Assembly: GCA_002414205.1 (NCBI GenBank)
Contig: DHYQ01000050.1
Span: forward strand, 1-5,324
Length of the DNA stretch: 5,324 bases
Reading direction: 5' to 3'
Origin: Gallionellaceae bacterium UBA5126
GTDB taxonomy: Bacteria; Pseudomonadota; Gammaproteobacteria; Burkholderiales; Gallionellaceae
Below are positions 4,562 through 5,324 of the stretch, one piece after another (position 1 is the first letter of the stretch; each line of letters opens with the position of its first letter). The position numbers and the translations under genes are program-made. The notes under the pieces are model-generated. The model saw only the letters and a list, made by a program, of their open reading frames with translations, had not been told where the DNA came from and searched no databases.

Positions 4562-5077
4562 TTATTTCCAGAATCTAGAAACCGCATTCATGTTTGAGAA
4601 GAAGACTGGATACACGTTCTGGCGAAAATAATTATCCAAAGCTTGAAGATTTTGCGGTTGCACGCTGATGCTGGCAGTATCGCCAGAAACGGTAGCGACC
4701 AGATGTTGGTTTGGATCCAACTCCCAGTTAACCGAGGTTTGGTATGCGGTTCCAAGCACCCCACCGTTCCAATGCACAACCATTTGAACCATCATGTGAT
4801 CGCCCAAGTTCAATACGTTGAAATTCCCCAGACGAGCACCGTTGCCCGTCGGATGGGTGATTCCTTGAATGGACGCTGCAATATTTTTTGAACTACGAGT
4901 AATTAAATTTTTGAGTTGGATAGTGGCTTGATTCGCCCACGCTGGTGTCATCTGTATAGCACCGGTTGTCTGGGCTGCTTCAGCCTGATTCCAAGCTGGA
5001 ACTGTTCGTTCGGCATAAGCAGGATACGAAACCGCACAACATAGAAGCAAAACGGATAACCATTTTGAATGTGGCAT
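4562..5077 (-). CDS. Exported protein of unknown family
   Basis: This encodes 171 residues and I do not recognise the family. Residues 1-22 are a Sec signal peptide: K5, a leucine/valine core with a CC pair, and AYA before ERTVP. The cysteines do not form a lipobox, so a soluble periplasmic or secreted protein is expected. The mature part has a polar helical-looking stretch (about 45-70). Alternating hydrophobic strands follow: MMVQMVVHW at 95-103, TSVNWEL at 114-120, HLVATVSG at 125-132 and ASISVQP at 135-141. The C-terminus is aromatic, with YPVFF and RFWK. This suggests a small beta-rich domain. The mature part has no cysteine. A perfect TATAAT lies upstream and the repeat-borne terminator downstream, so it is probably monocistronic. 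AGGG lies about 9 nt before the ATG. It is a real gene by signal peptide, regulatory signals and composition; its role is unknown. Confidence 0.78.
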   Translation of the reverse strand: MPHSKWLSVLLLCCAVSYPAYAERTVPAWNQAEAAQTTGAIQMTPAWANQATIQLKNLITRSSKNIAASIQGITHPTGNGARLGNFNVLNLGDHMMVQMVVHWNGGVLGTAYQTSVNWELDPNQHLVATVSGDTASISVQPQNLQALDNYFRQNVYPVFFSNMNAVSRFWK

Positions 5078-5117
5078 AAAAAGACCCTTTCTGTATGTTA
5101 GGTAAAAATGAGCGGTG

Positions 5118-5123
5118 ATTATA
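5118..5123 (-). promoter_or_regulatory. -10 box of the exported-protein gene
   Basis: Minus-strand TATAAT (5123-5118) lies about 40 nt before the ATG at 5077. The best -35 match, TTGCCA, is only 14 nt upstream, which is too close to be convincing, so the -10 box is the main evidence. Confidence 0.5.
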
Positions 5124-5192
5124 TCGTCGCCCTATTATGGCAAATAAGAATTTTTGCCGGTTCGTTGCACATCAAATTTGGACATATTGTTA

Positions 5193-5217
5193 ACGTGCAA
5201 AACTTTGTTTGGCACGT
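5193..5217. repeat. Inverted repeat in the right-hand non-coding region
   Basis: ACGTGC (5193-5198) pairs with GCACGT (5212-5217). Inside, AAAC (5200-5203) pairs with GTTT (5207-5210) around a TTT loop, with one A-G mismatch. No T tract follows on either strand. It could be a protein-binding dyad or part of a mobile-element remnant. Confidence 0.4.
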
Positions 5218-5324
5218 GAAAAATCAATTTAATTTCAATGCCATGGAAAACTTTTTGTGCACACGGCTCACCCTACTACTTCCGGTCAAATTCCCACCCA
5301 GCCGTGATTGCTGACTCCCCTGTG
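5218..5324. other. Non-coding right edge with a composition change
   Basis: No convincing gene is seen from 5078 to the end. From about 5260 the sequence turns from AT-rich to C/G-rich and holds a 7-bp dyad, CACGGCT (5262-5268) with AGCCGTG (5300-5306), around 31 nt. The change may mark the edge of an inserted element that continues beyond the window. Confidence 0.25.

Noticed and set aside
5108..5314. Plus-strand frame of 68 codons at the right end
   Set aside because: It has no clear ribosome site and no recognisable domain, overlaps the promoter of the exported-protein gene, and crosses palindromic sequence.
5250..5324. Group II intron end
   Set aside because: A GAGCCGTGTGC string on the minus strand resembles the start of intron domain V, but the required GAAA-capped hairpin and the closing arm do not follow.

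Overview
The window looks like chromosomal DNA of a Gram-negative bacterium, probably a proteobacterium and perhaps a gammaproteobacterium. This rests on GlgA and CcdAB of proteobacterial type, two exported proteins with Sec signal peptides, strong Shine-Dalgarno sites and REP-like palindromes. The lineage is an impression from protein similarity; no rRNA or other marker is present to settle it.

Left part (1-1807, plus strand): glycogen/alpha-glucan metabolism. The C-terminal end of an alpha-glucan phosphorylase (glgP) is followed by a complete glycogen synthase gene (glgA). The two are separated by a near-perfect intrinsic terminator hairpin that ends only 11 nt before the glgA start codon. 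A convergent minus-strand gene for an NrdG-like radical-SAM protein (1881-2546) faces glgA across a 73-nt spacer holding two small hairpins.

Right part (about 2560-5100): an accessory-looking block with all genes on the minus strand. In transcription order from the right these are: an exported protein of unknown family (5077-4562); a CcdA/CcdB toxin-antitoxin pair (4392-3833); a DUF4265 protein (3737-3300); and an exported DUF2059 protein (3170-2667). Base composition is visibly more AT-rich in the two exported-protein genes and in several spacers than in glgA.

The main non-coding signal is a two-hairpin repeat of about 73 bp, present twice in the same orientation (2566-2639 and 4473-4544), plus a diverged single-hairpin relative between ccdB and the DUF4265 gene (about 3763-3835). 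Each full copy lies just downstream of a minus-strand gene. Its second hairpin is followed on that strand by a T tract, so it can serve as that gene's terminator. The two copies bracket the DUF2059/DUF4265/ccdBA segment. I see no clearly new multi-gene system. The most notable items are this repeat family, the terminator/attenuator-like element before glgA, and a CcdB whose otherwise conserved C-terminal tryptophan is histidine.
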